Of a stretch of 64,000 bases of DNA, positions 1 to 11,920 are shown piece after piece (the first letter of the stretch is position 1; every line of letters begins with the position of its first letter). The notes beneath the pieces are model-generated. The model saw only the letters and a program-made list of their open reading frames with translations, was not told where the DNA came from and ran no database searches. The stretch lies in the NCBI GenBank assembly GCA_907165135.1, contig OU015570.1:1178001-1242000 (forward strand), read 5' to 3'. Source of the stretch: Oikopleura dioica. Lineage: Eukaryota; Chordata; Appendicularia; Copelata; Oikopleuridae. The position numbers and the translations under genes were made by a program.

Positions 1-82
1 ACTGAATCTTCATTTTTTCGAGTATCAATTTTGCGAATTCAACCAACGTTTTTTCATACTACCGATCCAGTTAAAGTCTTAA

Positions 83-1531
83 ACTTACCGAAACGAAGTT
101 GTTAACTATAATTCAACTCTCAAGCAATATAAAGAGGACGCGCAGTTACGTAATCGTCAAGCCGTTGTACAGTTTAACGAACTCGTTAACAACGATTGCA
201 GCGAACTTTCGGATACCATCAAAACTGCACTGAATCAAATCTATACTCTCGGCCAACTAGGAACACCCAAGGACACCTACTTGGAACTTAAGGTAAAACA
301 AACAATGGATCCATCAAATGCAGCAAATACTCTGCCGGACGCAGACGCAACGATGATGAGCTCTGGAGAAGAAACAGTATACCAGGACGCGGAGGATGTG
401 CTTGAAGAAGAAGTTACACAGCAGATCAACGAATCCTTGAGGGATGATACTGAAAGGTACAATAGGGTACGAAGTATCTGGGAAACGAGACCCCAACCTC
501 AAGCGGGCAGAACCCCGATCAAACGGGTAAATGCAGCTTCTAAAATGGTCAACACCACTGCTGCGCCCGAACCGAAGGAAGAAAACGAAGAGACCAATTC
601 AAGCGGCTGGAAAAAACACAGAATTCCCCCACTCAAACAATCAGGGCTGTCAGTTAAAGACTGGGGCAAGAAAATCGTCTTTATGGTCGAGCTGGGAAGA
701 TCGAAAAAGCTCACTGACAAAGAAAAGATACAACTAGTTCTTGAAAACATTCCAGCGGCAAACTTCGGAAATATCATCGAGGAATTCGAAAACAGGTCCC
801 AACACGATTATGGTACACTCTTGGACGTCGTGAAGGAGGAAATCCAGATTGATGAAAGTGAGGCTAGTATGAATCTGTCCACGCTCGCGTTCTCCGAAGA
901 AAGAGACAAGGATCTTCGAAAATTTTTCGAGAATATAAGAAAGCTTGTTCGAATAAAATATCCAACGCTCGATGCAACAGACGTCAACAGTACAGCTATG
1001 GAGCATTTTGAACGGCTTATCCCATCATACGTGAAAACGAGCGAAACTTGGGGACTGGATGTCTACGATCCAAACGATCCTGGCAGACGCGTTGCACTCG
1101 CAAATCGAATCTTTAATCTTCACAAGACTCGAAAGAGTATAAACGCTCTTATTGACAGAAACAACAAGAAGAAAAGTGGAGAAGAAGGCAGAAAGAAAAA
1201 ATGGTGTTCTTACCACAACACGGACAGCCACACCCTCAGCGAATGCAGAAACGCTCCAAATTGCACGAATTTTGGAAAGAAAGGACATAGCGCGTCAAGC
1301 TGCTTCAAGAAAGGCGGCCAGAAAAACGGTGGAAAAACTGAAGACAAAGGCAACCAGAAGAGCTCACAGGGAAAGACGAAACCCGGACAAGGTGAGTGCT
1401 TCAACTGTGGCGAAAAAGGACACTGGCATAAGGAGTGCCCAAAGCCACGACGCCGACGTCAGATGAACACAATGAATGTCGAGCAAGACAAGAAAGACTC
1501 ATACCAATCTTCAAATTTTATCCAAATGTAA
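83..1531 (+). CDS. Gag-like nucleocapsid protein with zinc knuckles
   Basis: Structural protein of the retroelement, expected to bind the element RNA and form the particle. The frame is open from 83; the first ATG is at 305. It is also open from position 2 except for one TAA at 80, so the true start probably lies left of the window. The C-terminal third is Lys/Arg-rich and holds knuckle-like motifs: CSYHNTDSHTLSEC, CTNFGKKGHSASSC (second Cys replaced by Phe) and the canonical CFNCGEKGHWHKEC (CX2CX4HX4C). A basic tail (PRRRRQ) follows. The protease follows in another frame, as is usual for gag-pol. The identity rests on the knuckles and position; the N-terminal part shows nothing recognisable. 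Confidence 0.8.
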   Translation, partial: TYRNEVVNYNSTLKQYKEDAQLRNRQAVVQFNELVNNDCSELSDTIKTALNQIYTLGQLGTPKDTYLELKVKQTMDPSNAANTLPDADATMMSSGEETVYQDAEDVLEEEVTQQINESLRDDTERYNRVRSIWETRPQPQAGRTPIKRVNAASKMVNTTAAPEPKEENEETNSSGWKKHRIPPLKQSGLSVKDWGKKIVFMVELGRSKKLTDKEKIQLVLENIPAANFGNIIEEFENRSQHDYGTLLDVVKEEIQIDESEASMNLSTLAFSEERDKDLRKFFENIRKLVRIKYPTLDATDVNSTAMEHFERLIPSYVKTSETWGLDVYDPNDPGRRVALANRIFNLHKTRKSINALIDRNNKKKSGEEGRKKKWCSYHNTDSHTLSECRNAPNCTNFGKKGHSASSCFKKGGQKNGGKTEDKGNQKSSQGKTKPGQGECFNCGEKGHWHKECPKPRRRRQMNTMNVEQDKKDSYQSSNFIQM

Positions 1532-1604
1532 CCCTGAATAGATTCTACCTATTATAAATTGTACATTAGTCCAGTACAATGAGAACGATACAGCAATTCA
1601 CCCT

Positions 1605-2526
1605 TTGCAAAACGTCCTCATTGATACCGGCGCTGAAGCTAGCTTGCTATCATATGAAAACGTGCCGCCCGACTTTGAAAAGGAAACCAACCCGGTTACC
1701 AAGCTTGCTAATGCTGTGGAAGAAAGCTTTGCGGAATCAACAACATGCGTCAGGTGCAACATCAGGATGCCTTACAACGACCTAGAAATCACAAACGTGA
1801 AATTTTTGGTACTCAGCGACTCATCTTCAATGGCTTTTTCAGCCATAATCGGTATGGATATATTGCGCAACATCGAGCTTAGGAAAGGCCAAAGTGAGCA
1901 TGTCCTGCAACTAAATCAAATTCTCCAACTTGACTCGCGCGAAGGTGTGGACAACCAATCTTTCTCTAAAGAATTGGAAATAAAAATCCAGCCGACCAAG
2001 GAAGGAATCGTTCTAAAGGAAGACATTTACCTTCATCCTCGATAACGAAAGCAAGTCGTTTGGGTCAACACGTGGCCTAACCAGAAAATGGAAATACCAA
2101 ATCTCCTAACTGTTGCCAAACTAGCTGATAATAAAGTCACCGTGAAGGAAAAATCGTTCCAGCGCAATTGGGACCACGTGACTATGTCTAACATGTCAGA
2201 AAATCATGTTTTTCTGGAGAAAGGGAGCCTTATAGCTACAAAAAGCGACCCAGACGAGGACCAAGTTCGACTCAACAATCTCATAGCTATAACTTATAGC
2301 CTATAAGTGATCTAACTCATGCTGAAAAAATCCTGCACGAAGAAGATCTGAAGAAGTGGAAAATCCGACGAGATAAGTTGACAGGCAAAATCTCAGTGGA
2401 CACCGAAATAACAAAGAAGGTCGCAGAATCACCTATAGAACAACGACCTAACCTCCGAAGAACTCTCGAAAGTTATCAATGGTACTATGCGAGAAACCCA
2501 TCAGACGCTGGGTTAAGCCAAAAATA
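1605..2526 (+). pseudogene. Pol part 1: aspartic protease and RT N-terminal linker, broken
   Basis: Retropepsin-type protease that would process the polyproteins. The catalytic motif LIDTGAEASLLS lies near 1620-1655, and a flap-proximal hydrophobic segment with IIGMDIL lies near 1845-1865. A TAA at 2043 breaks the frame, which continues to another TAA at 2304-2306 and then in a different frame to 2526, where the pogo-like MITE interrupts it. After the MITE the RT fingers region begins. Recognised as protease by the DTGA motif and its place between gag and RT. Confidence 0.75.
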
Positions 2527-3292
2527 CCGTGGTTTTCCATTTTAAGAGCGTTTTTTAGATGACAGGGTTTGCCTAAAACGCTCTTAAATTGGAAATTTTT
2601 CTATCGATATAGGATGACAGTGGTTATTTTCATTTTTCAGGGAATTTCGAAAGTATGAAACAGAAAAGATCTAGAAGCAAAAGTAATTGTATATCAAGAT
2701 GAGAACGTGAGTGATTTTTTCAGGATTTTGCTCGAGCGCTTTTTCTTAATCTGATCTCTTTCATTCTTCAAAATTTAAACAACGAAAATGCCTGGAGAAG
2801 AAAAGAAAAACACATGTCTTTGGCTTAGAAGAAAAAATATGCGCAGATTCTGGTGAAGGCTCAAAAAGAAAGGATGGGAGAAAGACTGTCATGGAGATCT
2901 AATAGATAATCCGAAGGAAAATGATGGGGAAGACATGCCTCAGGGTACATTTTCTAGCCTTTGTAGGAATAGGTAAATTAAATATCTAGGAATCAGATTA
3001 AAAGCAAAAGAGCTCCGACCCTGATGGTCCGTCGGCGATGGAGATTGGAGAAGAACCTCAAGTTCAAATGACAGAAGGAGCCGACACTACCAAACCATTG
3101 ACTTTAAAATGGCCGGAAAAGCAGTCAGAGATTACACGTTTTAGTTAATGATTTATTTGAGTCTAAAAATTTTTTGATTGCATAAAAATCTTCAAAAACG
3201 CTCTTAAATTTGAATTTTCGCAGATAACATAATTTGCAAAATGTTGGCGAAAACGCTCTTAAATTGGGCGCTCTTAAAATGGAAAACCACGG
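2527..3292. mobile_element. Pogo-like non-autonomous DNA transposon inserted in pol
   Basis: Perfect 24-bp terminal inverted repeats (2527-2550 and 3269-3292, starting CCGTGGTTTTCC) are flanked by TA on both sides (2525-2526, 3293-3294). The interior holds a decayed piece of a basic N-terminal transposase segment near 2788-2900 and, near 3117-3144, a tail reading PEKQSEITRF. The tail resembles the PCNA-interacting (PIP) box present in pogo transposase. The segment 41191-41760 is a related copy. Superfamily assignment rests on TA duplication, TIR and PIP-like tail. Confidence 0.8.
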
Positions 3293-3294
3293 TA

Positions 3295-3931
3295 CCTGGC
3301 AGAAATGAAGCTGAATGGATCGGAACTGTCATTTACACCGCCTTATCCAATCAAAAACTGTCTCATTCCAAAGATTGATGAATAAATCGAGGAGCTGGAG
3401 ACTGGATTAATCGTGGAAGAAACCTGCTCAGCCTGGAACTCGCCAGTTTTGTTTGTTTTGAAATCAAGCGTTGCCTTGCGCACTGTGAACAGCTACAGCA
3501 GCGGAGCTAACAGTGTCAATTCGCGTCTTATCATGCCCCGCTATCCTACGGTAAACGTGCGAGTTCTTCTACAGATGATCTCAAATCATATATCGGCGCT
3601 GAAAAACAAATTTCCGGAAGAGAAAATTGTTTTTGCCAGCATCGATTTGGCCAACGCTTACTATGTCCTCGGACTGAGACAAAGCAGCAGAAAATTCACA
3701 GCCTTCATGTACAGTCGACGTCAACTTCAGTACACGCGAATCACGCAAGGATGCAGCAGCTCGCCGAGCATTTTTGCTGCATTCGCCAGCAAGTGCTTTG
3801 ACAAGTTGTCAAGCCTTGATAAGGGCCGATTCTTGATAAACTATCAGGATGACTGTATTTTGGTATCTACGGAAAAACACCACGTCCAGGCCATCGACGC
3901 GGTACTCAACAGAATCAAGGAGAACAATTTA
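3295..3931 (+). pseudogene. Pol part 2: reverse transcriptase fingers and palm, broken
   Basis: Contains the RT core: a segment leading to an in-frame stop near 3382, then a frame from 3413 with ASIDLANAYY (catalytic Asp block), ITQGCSSSPSIF (template grip) and NYQDDCIL (YXDD catalytic pair). It ends at the 8-bp duplication ACAATTTA (3924-3931) of a hAT-like MITE; the thumb and RNase H continue after 4700. Ty3/gypsy type by motif and gene order. Confidence 0.85.
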
Positions 3932-4692
3932 GGTGGTATGCGGTCATGAGGGTACCGTACTCTTGTTCGCTTTCCATCATGAATGAGGGTACCCGTACCC
4001 TTGTTCGCTCTATTTCTTGAATGAGGGTACTCGTACCCCTGTTCGCATATTTTTATGAATGAGGGTACCGAGTACCCCCGTTCGCATTTTCTCTGAACGA
4101 GGGTACCAAGTTACCTTCTTTATCAGTCCTCCCTTCATTTCCAACGCAAGGGACTCCCTCTTTACTTTCTACTAAAACGACATTTTGCATATAAAGACAA
4201 TTATAGCTGAAAGTACTTCTTTTGGTTTGAGGTTAGTGTTAGGGGGCACTGGGAAAAATGACAGAACAACCTTACCCGAGGGGGATAGGCTAGGGTTAGT
4301 TAGGGTTACTGAAGGTAACCCTAAGTAACCCTAGACTAGACCCCGGCATCTTAGGACCTAAGGGGCGAAGCCCCGTGGTAAAGGGCACTCGGATTCGTTT
4401 ATCATTGGAGCTCCCCATGTAAAAATTTTACATTATGCTTCCTCTATTTTTCGAGAAAAAGAGCGAACGGGGATACTGGTACCCTTGTTCAAGGAAATTG
4501 GCGAACGCGGGTACTCGTACCCTCGTTCAAGACAAAAGGCGAATGCGGGTACTGGTACCCTCGTTCAAAGAAATTAGCGAACAGGGGTACTCGTACCCTC
4601 ATTCAAGACAAAAGGCGAATGCGGGTACTGGTACCCTCGTTCATGAATGAGAGCGAACGAGGGTAAAAGTACCCTCATGACCACCTACAACC
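3932..4692. mobile_element. hAT-like MITE with 8-bp target duplication inside RT
   Basis: Target duplication ACAATTTA at 3924-3931 and 4693-4700. The ends are about 18/21 inverted matches (GGTGGTATGCGGTCATGAGGG against GGTTGTAGGTGGTCATGAGGG read from the other end). Both flanks carry subterminal arrays of about 40-bp units around GAGGGTAC.CGTACCC, in opposite orientation. The core (about 4230-4390, with GGGGCGAAGCCCC) recurs inverted in the element at 34013-34688. An ORF crossing the right array is repeat sequence, not a gene. Confidence 0.85.
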
Positions 4693-4700
4693 ACAATTTA

Positions 4701-5546
4701 ATCGTCAGAATCCAAAAGTGCGGATTCTTTCAATCATCAATTGAATTCTTAGGCTATACGATCGGGGAAAAAGGTATCAGTGTTCCAACGAAAAGGGTAA
4801 AAGCTTTACTGGACATGCCTTTTCCTACGACGTTCAAAAAAGCGCAACAGTACCAAGGATGCTTCAACTATTTCATGAGACAAACGCCCGAAATGAGCAA
4901 ACTTCTGGCACCGCTGGCGAAAGAAATCGCCAAAAAGAAAAACTACAAGCTTACGGATGAAATCGTGAAAAGCTTGACCAAACTGCGAGACAACATCAAG
5001 GATGGTATCGGAACAGCACACCTTGAGTACGACTCAAGAAATCCAAACCGAAAAATCTTCATCGCGTGCGATACGTCTCTCAAATACACAGGTGGTTGCA
5101 TAGGAAACGTCACAATCAGCGCAAACCAACTACATGACATCACAGTGGCAGCATATTGCTCGCGCAAGCTCACGGACCAAGAAAGCATGCTCGCAAGCCG
5201 AGCGAGAGAATTGGTTGGTATTCAGACAACACTGAGAGCTTTCAAGGATATGATTCCGCTCACTCAAGAACTCTACATTATTACAGACCACAAGAGTCTA
5301 GAGAATATTGTTCACAGTCCTGGTCTACGGACGTCTGGCTCAACACGATGTCGAGAATCGTTCGCCGAGCTACTAGAAATTCCGAACGCGCGAATATTCT
5401 TCGTCCCGTCAACAAGTGAGATCATCAAAACGGTGGATGGTCTCAGCAGAATAAACATCGACGGGGCAGAGGTCGACAAGAATTTGTTCAATCCAAAGGT
5501 CTTCCGGGAGAAGAAAACAGTTCATCAATCAATTCCCTCAAGTTGA
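4701..5546 (+). pseudogene. Pol part 3: RT thumb and RNase H
   Basis: Starts at the right-hand target duplication of the MITE. FLGYTIGEKGIS (RT block) is near 4745-4785, followed by the connection domain (FNYFMRQTPEMSKLLAPL). RNase H follows with IACDTSLKYTGG (first Asp), a Ser-Arg-Lys-Leu-Thr motif with conserved Glu (YCSRKLTDQES) and ITDHKSLENI. The frame ends at TGA 5544-5546 and the integrase begins in a shifted frame at once. Confidence 0.85.
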
Positions 5547-6855
5547 GGAAAAGGATACCGGTTGTGGATTTCCACATGGTAGTAAAGTCGCAGCTGGCCA
5601 GCTCAAAGTTTGGACCGATTCACAAAAAGGCGCAAAACGACGAATTGATCAGCGTCAAGGATGGCTCTTTTGTGAATCAGCCCACATTGGGGCAAAAAAC
5701 CTGCTCAGACTCTTGGACAACGAGTCAGTCTGGATTGAACAGAAGACCAAAACCGCCCATGATGTGTGCCGGGCATGTATACTGTGTCACATCATTCACA
5801 GAAGTACGGAGCGAAAACCCGAGAATCAGAAGATACGACCTACGTTCAGCCCTTTCAGCACAGTCTTTACGGACATTGTCGAAATCAGAACAGCATCCGG
5901 AGTAAGTTTTAATATGATTACCTTTCAAGACCACTTCTCACGAAAGGTGCTCTACAGAAACGCAGCCAACAAGGAAGCGTCAACTATCGCTGAACGACTT
6001 GCAGAATTAATTACAGAAGTGGGAGGACAAGGCACCCTAATCATCGTCAGCGATAATGGTGGTGAATTTAAATCGAACCAAACTGAAGCACTGCTCAAGA
6101 GCCTAAATGTTCACCATTCGTTTATTTCGCCAAAAAACTCTCGAGCGAACCTGTGCGAACGTTTTCACAAGGAGCTGAGACGAATTCTGAAAACAACAAC
6201 GTTCAACGCCAAGAATGCGAAACACTAGATTGATCTGTCAGTCTCAATTTACAACAATCGGCCTTATGAAGCTCTTGGATACCTTTCTCCGAATGAAGCA
6301 CTAATGAACGTTAGCCCACCTAAATATTTCTGTCTTACTTCTCCGTAAGAAAAACACGAAATCCCATCATACGAAAATCATTTGGACGATTTGAGACAAA
6401 TGCAAGGAACAGTGGCCAAGGGACATCTCGAATCATTCTTGAAAAGGGATATCAAGGAACAAGACACCTACGGTGTTGGCGACGTGGCAGTTTCAAGGGA
6501 ATCAGAAATCATAGGTCACCATCGACTCAATGACGGACCCTTTATCATCAGAAAGCTGAAGCCTAACAATGTGGTAGAAATGGAAAGTCTAGTCACTGGC
6601 AAGCGCTTTACCAGAAATGTGCGATTCCTGTCAAAAATCCACCTGAGCGATGAGGACAAGAACAAGTTCATCAAGCAGAACAAATCGCTGTTATTTAATA
6701 GTAAAACCCTTGAAATCGGTAACGAGAATAAAGAAAGTGTAAAATCCATTCTTGACCTAACACCTTCGATAATGTTCGGAAACCCTGATAAGACAGAAAC
6801 AAGTGCGAAACCGACGGAAACCAGCAGCGGATACAATCTTCGTCCGCGAAAATGA
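5545..6855 (+). pseudogene. Pol part 4: integrase with GPY/F-like tail
   Basis: DDE integrase that inserts the cDNA. Visible are the zinc-binding region (His near 5680 and CRACILCH near 5770), FTDIVE (first Asp), VSDNGGEF (second Asp), and NLCERFHKEL (catalytic Glu). A TAG at 6226-6228 interrupts; the same frame continues with YNNRPYEALGYLSPNEAL, a typical integrase end. After a further stop, 6382-6855 carries DGPFIIRKL, a GPY/F-like module. The stops make it non-functional as read. Confidence 0.85.
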
Positions 6856-6874
6856 TAGGCCCTAGGGTCTATCA

Positions 6875-9771
6875 TTGCTTATGCTTTTGCACAACTTGCT
6901 CTACGCGGTAAAAATAAGTTCACCAATGCTAAACGACAGCATCATTCTCTACGAAACTGAGAAAAATGCTTTTACAATCGAATCAGAGGTAAAAAGAAAC
7001 ATCACGTTCATCTTCGAGGCTCCGGTAATCACAAATGATATGGCTGCAACATGCTCAAAAACAAACACGAATCTAACGGAACTCACTCGCGAATATTCTA
7101 ACCTTCTGATCGAAGACTGGCTTCGAATTGAAATCGAACACTCTTACCACCAGAAAGGCTTTACCGTCAGTAACAACAGAATTATACACCACCAATCTGC
7201 GAAATCTGTGAGTATCCAACGCATCCGAATCAACCAGCCGCACTACAAAGTACTTGAATGGAACGGAACGAACGAACATACATTTCATTTTACGATTTGC
7301 GCAACAAAAGAAAATACGCACGTGATCTTCGTGGAAACGAACGAAAATTTCAACAAGCTTTTGCTACGTGTACCAGCCTCGAGTCACCTGAATGACATAA
7401 TATGGCACGTGAAGGGCGAAATTTATTTTCCGAAAATCACAGTGTCAGGTAACTCGGCTATTATTGAATTTGAGGCACCCTACGCAACTGTGTTCAAACT
7501 ACAAATCGACTTTGTTGGCCCAGTCCAAGAAATAGTGAAGGGCCGTTTTGCGGAAACAGCTTGCTTGCAGTTTGAAATTGATGAGTTTTCAGCAGTCAAT
7601 GAAGATCTGCAACAAGAATTTGCCGTTTACAATCCACCATCGGCAGAAAAGACATCAACTCTCCAGGCAACCGGTCAAGCCAAAAACCAAACTATACTTG
7701 GAATCGCATCTTCGTTTGGACTATCCTTCTCATCGACACTTTCTGAAACCACCACATCAAAATTTATCAAAAATCTATGGGGAAAAATTTACCAGCAGAA
7801 TCGAGCAGATTTCACCATCCCTTCGGAAAAGAACACCTTCAACGATATTTTCGTAACAATCCTGAAGAATGGCCGAAGCAGACACAAGTTTGCAACCCCA
7901 GAAAATTTCTGCAAAAGTGATGTAACAAACCTTCAGTTTGTTGTTGAAACAGCGAGACCAATCATTAATATAAGTATACAGCTTGATGTTAACGAAGGAA
8001 CAGCAATGCTCCTTGGACAAACTCAAAACGACCGAATACACGACTACCTGGATGTGTTCAAAACATCTGCCTTTATCGCTAGAGTTGATGCGCTCGAGTC
8101 TAAAACCGAAAATTTCAAGCACGCAGCTGCCAAATGCTACCCGTCTCTTACGAACTATATAGAAATCTACTGCGATATTAACGACGATTTCTACATACCA
8201 GAGGGTAACAGATATTTTTTTCTTCTAGACGCGAAGATTTCGAATGAAAACTGTCTATCACTCGTGGATCTGTTGAAAACGAAAGGATCGACGCTCTTGA
8301 AAATTGAATACAAATCTCGACCAAAATCAGCGAGAAAACGAAGACAAGTTATCTTTCCGTTGATCCTGTCGTCCGCAACATCTTTCATTACGCACAAAAT
8401 CGACACAAACAACATCAAGGCTGCTAAGGAAGAATTGAACAAATGAATCGACATGACTGATTTGATGTTGAACAGACTCACCAAACTAACGGACAAAGAT
8501 CTAACGAACTTGGAAGTTAACTTTGATCATTTCAAAAACGACATCACTAACTCTGTCCAAAAACTCTGCGAAGAAATTGCAGAAATCTCCGACAGGAGAT
8601 TCATCCTGATGATTGACGCGAAATTTAACTATTTCAAAACAAGTGTAAACAAATTTCTGACAGAGGTTAACTCAAAGGGAAATTTTCTAGTTTCATGCAA
8701 GCTGCAATCAACATTTGTCGTTTAATGAATACAGAAGTAAATGATGAAAACTGCTATGCTTACTTGGCAATGAAAAATGTGATTACGCACGGCATCGAAC
8801 CGACTATTGGCAAAAATGGTCAAACATCTCTGAGAATCATCGTCGAACTCCCGATTGGAAAACTACAACGAGTAGGAAATGTGATAAAGATACTCTCAAC
8901 CGGACTCCCGATTGCTCGACAAGGTGATAAATATTTCTACGAGTTTTCGAAAGTTCCGGAAAAAGTGGCGAAAACGGTAGATTCGCTGATGATTTTGGAC
9001 ACTTGTTCAGAAAGCTTCATCGACGGATCACTGCAACAGTGATGATATTCTACAGTCAGAAAATGACGTAAAATGTGTTCAGTCTCTTTTTGCCAGAAAT
9101 CAACTTCTTTGCCAGAAGAAAATATTTATTTCTCCGAAAAAATGTCTTATCAAAGCCGATAAAGAATTTGTGCTAATTTCAACATTTGCGGATGTCACTA
9201 TGATGACGATGTCAAGTCCAAAGCCAAAACTTATTGCTAACAGAACGACAGTGCTGACCATCCGAAGACCGACGGATGACACCATCTTTAACTGTGATTC
9301 CGAACCGATGATGATTCAAGGAGCATCAACAACAAATCGAGACATCGTTACCGTCAAGCAGTCCCACAAAAGCAACGATTTCGTTTCAAATTGGCTAAGT
9401 TCTTCAGAATACGCAAAAGTTGCTCCCTTTGCTAATACGTCCGTCTTCCACGATAAAAATGCCTACAACGAGCTTAGCTCTTTACTCCTCCACGAAGAAA
9501 TTCCGAGGGATTTCAAGAATTTCTATCAGCTTCTTAAACCACACCAATTTACAATCATTATTGTCTCAGCGCTGGTAACTATTTTCACACTTCTAATTTG
9601 TCTCTGCAGGAAAAATTTCCTGGTTTAATTATTGAGCCTTTTGAAAAGAAAAAACCGCGAACCGGAAGTTACGATGGAGCTCGCTGAACTCCCGCCCACG
9701 ACAAAAACACCTCTTCCACGACCCACACGCAATTTCCACATGTTTAACTTCCGCCCTAGCTCTGGACAGTA
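6875..9771 (+). pseudogene. Env-like glycoprotein ORF, broken by a stop and frame changes
   Basis: The first 523 codons (6875-8446) start with a hydrophobic leader and end with a basic cleavage-type site KSARKRRQ followed by a hydrophobic stretch, as in class I fusion proteins. TGA at 8444 then breaks the frame. The reading continues at 8447-8725, changes frame for 8695-9042, and changes again to 9628. The last part has a membrane segment (FTIIIVSALVTIFTLLICL) and a short basic tail, possibly extended to 9771 in another frame. Env-like identity is inferred from position, cleavage site and membrane anchor; env is known in Tor elements. The copy is broken. Confidence 0.7.
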
Positions 9772-9857
9772 AAAAGAAAAAAATGCTTCGCTTTGCCGCT
9801 CTGCAATACAGCCACGTAATGTAAGAAAATGTATATATTCGAAGAAAATGGAATCAG

Positions 9858-10637
9858 CTAAGAAAAAAGATCAGTAAGAACAGGTGGTTCTTCACTTTCT
9901 TCGTCTGACGACTCAGAATTGGATCCTTCTATTGTTTTGCGTAAGATTGTATAATCCTCTTTAGTTACAGTTCCAGTATTTCGCCCTTCGAAAAAGAGCT
10001 CGGAGCTACATCACTTCCTCGATGGGGCTTCATCTTGTACAAAGAGCTAACTTGTCGAAGGTAAACTCCCACATCATGTCGAAACAACTCTTCGCTAACT
10101 GGAATCTTGCTTATCTTCTTCCGAGAAAGAGAATAGATCATCTCGCCTGGCTGGAATGACTTTTTCATAAAGTCACTCAATTTCAACAGAGGAAAATCAA
10201 TCAATTTCCTCTTCAACCGTCTCCAACGTTAGTTCTTCGACTTTTCATTGCCTGGCCCTCCAAAAACGCGTCTTCGAAATGGGGAAAGCCCAGTTAACGA
10301 AAACTTCTGCTCAGCGCGAATTTGATGTTGCAACTTGTCAGAGTCTGGATCATTTTTGAACCAACATTGGTTTAATTTTTTGAAAATGTCTAAGCGCTCG
10401 GCATGAAAAGTGAATTTGTATGATCCATTTAGTACATCGGGAACAATCGTGTGAACAACCACAAAGATTTCCTGGACCAGATCCCCAGCGACAATTGTAG
10501 GAGCAGTTACAGCCATGATACGCCAAATTGGGCTCTGATCTCGATTCCTGATCAGATCGCGATGCCAATTCAGACGTGAGATGAAACGAACATGTTCAGA
10601 ACTCAACTTGGTGCCAGGGAAAGGATCCTAAAAAATC
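9858..10637 (-). CDS. Antisense ORF between env and the 3' LTR, unknown function
   Basis: Reading on the minus strand, three overlapping frames (10637-10229, about 10240-9965, about 9975-9858) join through two -1 shifts, next to stops at 10229 and 9965. The product would be about 255 aa. It starts just after a good acceptor (TTTTTTAG at about 10638), has no ATG at its beginning, and ends in an acidic Ser/Glu tail (SNSESSDEESEEPP). Segments such as RISRLNWHRDLI and PSFSKGEILEL read as coding. It may be a spliced accessory gene transcribed against the element, or a captured host exon. No family recognised. Confidence 0.45.
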
Positions 10638-11063
10638 TTCACTCCATTTTACGTGCACTCTAACTTCTTCACTTTACCCATAAACTTTGCTTTGCGATAA
10701 AAATCAAAAATACAAAAAAAAATGTTTTAATTCACCCAAGAAAAATCAAAAACAAAAAAAATCGTAGATAGATCTTAATATTTACTCGTACGTTAAATAA
10801 ATCTGAATTTCCCTTGACTTACTAAAAACACAGAACATGCACTAACAAGATTTTATTCAAAGTAAGATTCTGTCGAATATACACATTTCCCGTGTATATT
10901 AACCAATAAAGAGACATAAATCATAAAATCACTACTCAGCTTACCGTTTCTATTACTGTTCGCCCGTATTTCCCCTTCTTCTTTTCCACGCTTTTTAATT
11001 TACTTTATCGCGCGCTAAATTAAAAATTTGCTGACTGAGCAAATGACAATTAGGCTCCTCTTT

Positions 11064-11272
11064 TAAAACAGGGGAGGGATGTAAGGAGTTGTGAATACCC
11101 TAATTGACGTCAATATCCATTGGCGTGCTCGGTTCCCCCAACTACACTGCGGGAAGCCACTCGAGCCGCAGCTCGCGCAGTTTCAACTTACTGTACTCAG
11201 TCGTCAATTCCCCCGTTTCCGGAATAAACTCAATTACGGCAAACCAGCGTTGTAAAGTGTATCTGCATTACA
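11064..11272 (+). repeat. Polypurine tract and 3' LTR of the Tor-like element
   Basis: The tract AAAACAGGGGAGGGA runs directly into TGTAAGGAG at 11080. The LTR would run to CA at 11271-11272 (about 193 bp) and holds a perfect CRE-type palindrome TGACGTCA (11105-11112) and AATAAA near 11223. The same GGGGAGGGA/TG junction is seen at 40212-40226. The right end is inferred from the CA dinucleotide, since the partner LTR is outside the window. Confidence 0.65.
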
Positions 11273-11673
11273 GAGAAGGTGCGTGGTCTTGGAAGACACG
11301 GAAGACACGACCCCCTCATCCAGCTTTTCGCGGATTTATTAATTTTTTCTAACAAAATTCTCGATTTTGTGTCTTGAATTCGAGATTTTACGAAATTTAA
11401 AAGTTGGTTATATCACCCAATAATAATCCTTATCAAATTTTTATGTGCTAGATATTGTTTTTTGATGATTTTTTAATCATTATCAGTAAATAATTCTCAG
11501 TCTCCGCGACTTTGGTAAAATTCCCTATGAAAAATGAGCAAAAATGACGATTTTTAGGTAAATCGGATATTTTTGATCAACAGTGAAAAATTTTCACGAT
11601 AAGCATCCCGTTTTTCATTGTCGCCGCCGTATTTTTAAGGGTTTAATTTTACTTTTAAAAGAATTGGGTAAGG

Positions 11674-11795
11674 CCCATTTGGTGTAATTTCCCATTTGGT
11701 GTAAATTCCATCTGGTGTAAATATCCAATTGGTGAGAATATCAAACTTACACCAAATGGATTTTCACACCAATTGAATATTCACACCAAATGCAC
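11674..11795. repeat. Short palindromic repeat with CATTTGGTGTAA units
   Basis: Three or four direct units of CATTTGGTGTAA are followed by inverted units (TTACACCAAATG), giving a fold-back of about 120 bp. Probably a MITE remnant. The rest of 11273-11673 and 11796-11920 is AT-rich with no gene visible. Confidence 0.6.
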
Positions 11796-11920
11796 CGAAA
11801 TTTTTGAAAATATTTTTGATAAAAGATGATCGACCCAAGGTTCAAACATTCTTCTGGACCCCCTCAGCACTTTTTTCTCAAAAATTTTTCTTCGAAAATT
11901 ATAAGTTACTAAAAATTTAA

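Larger units (their letters stand above)
1..11272 (+). mobile_element. Tor-like Ty3/gypsy retroelement with env, 5' LTR outside window
   Basis: Order seen: gag with zinc knuckles, aspartic protease (DTGA), RT (YQDD), RNase H, integrase (CxxC and DDE residues), GPY/F-like tail, env-like protein with a basic cleavage site and C-terminal membrane segment, an antisense ORF, polypurine tract and 3' LTR. This is the layout of env-bearing Ty3/gypsy elements such as Tor of Oikopleura (family knowledge). The copy is dead: in-frame stops at 80, 2043, 2304, about 3382, 6226 and 8444, several frame changes, and two nested DNA-transposon insertions. The 5' LTR must lie left of position 1, so target duplication cannot be checked. 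Confidence 0.85.

Noticed and set aside
11104-11352. 82-codon ORF over the 3' LTR
   Set aside because: Lies across LTR and flank, non-coding composition.
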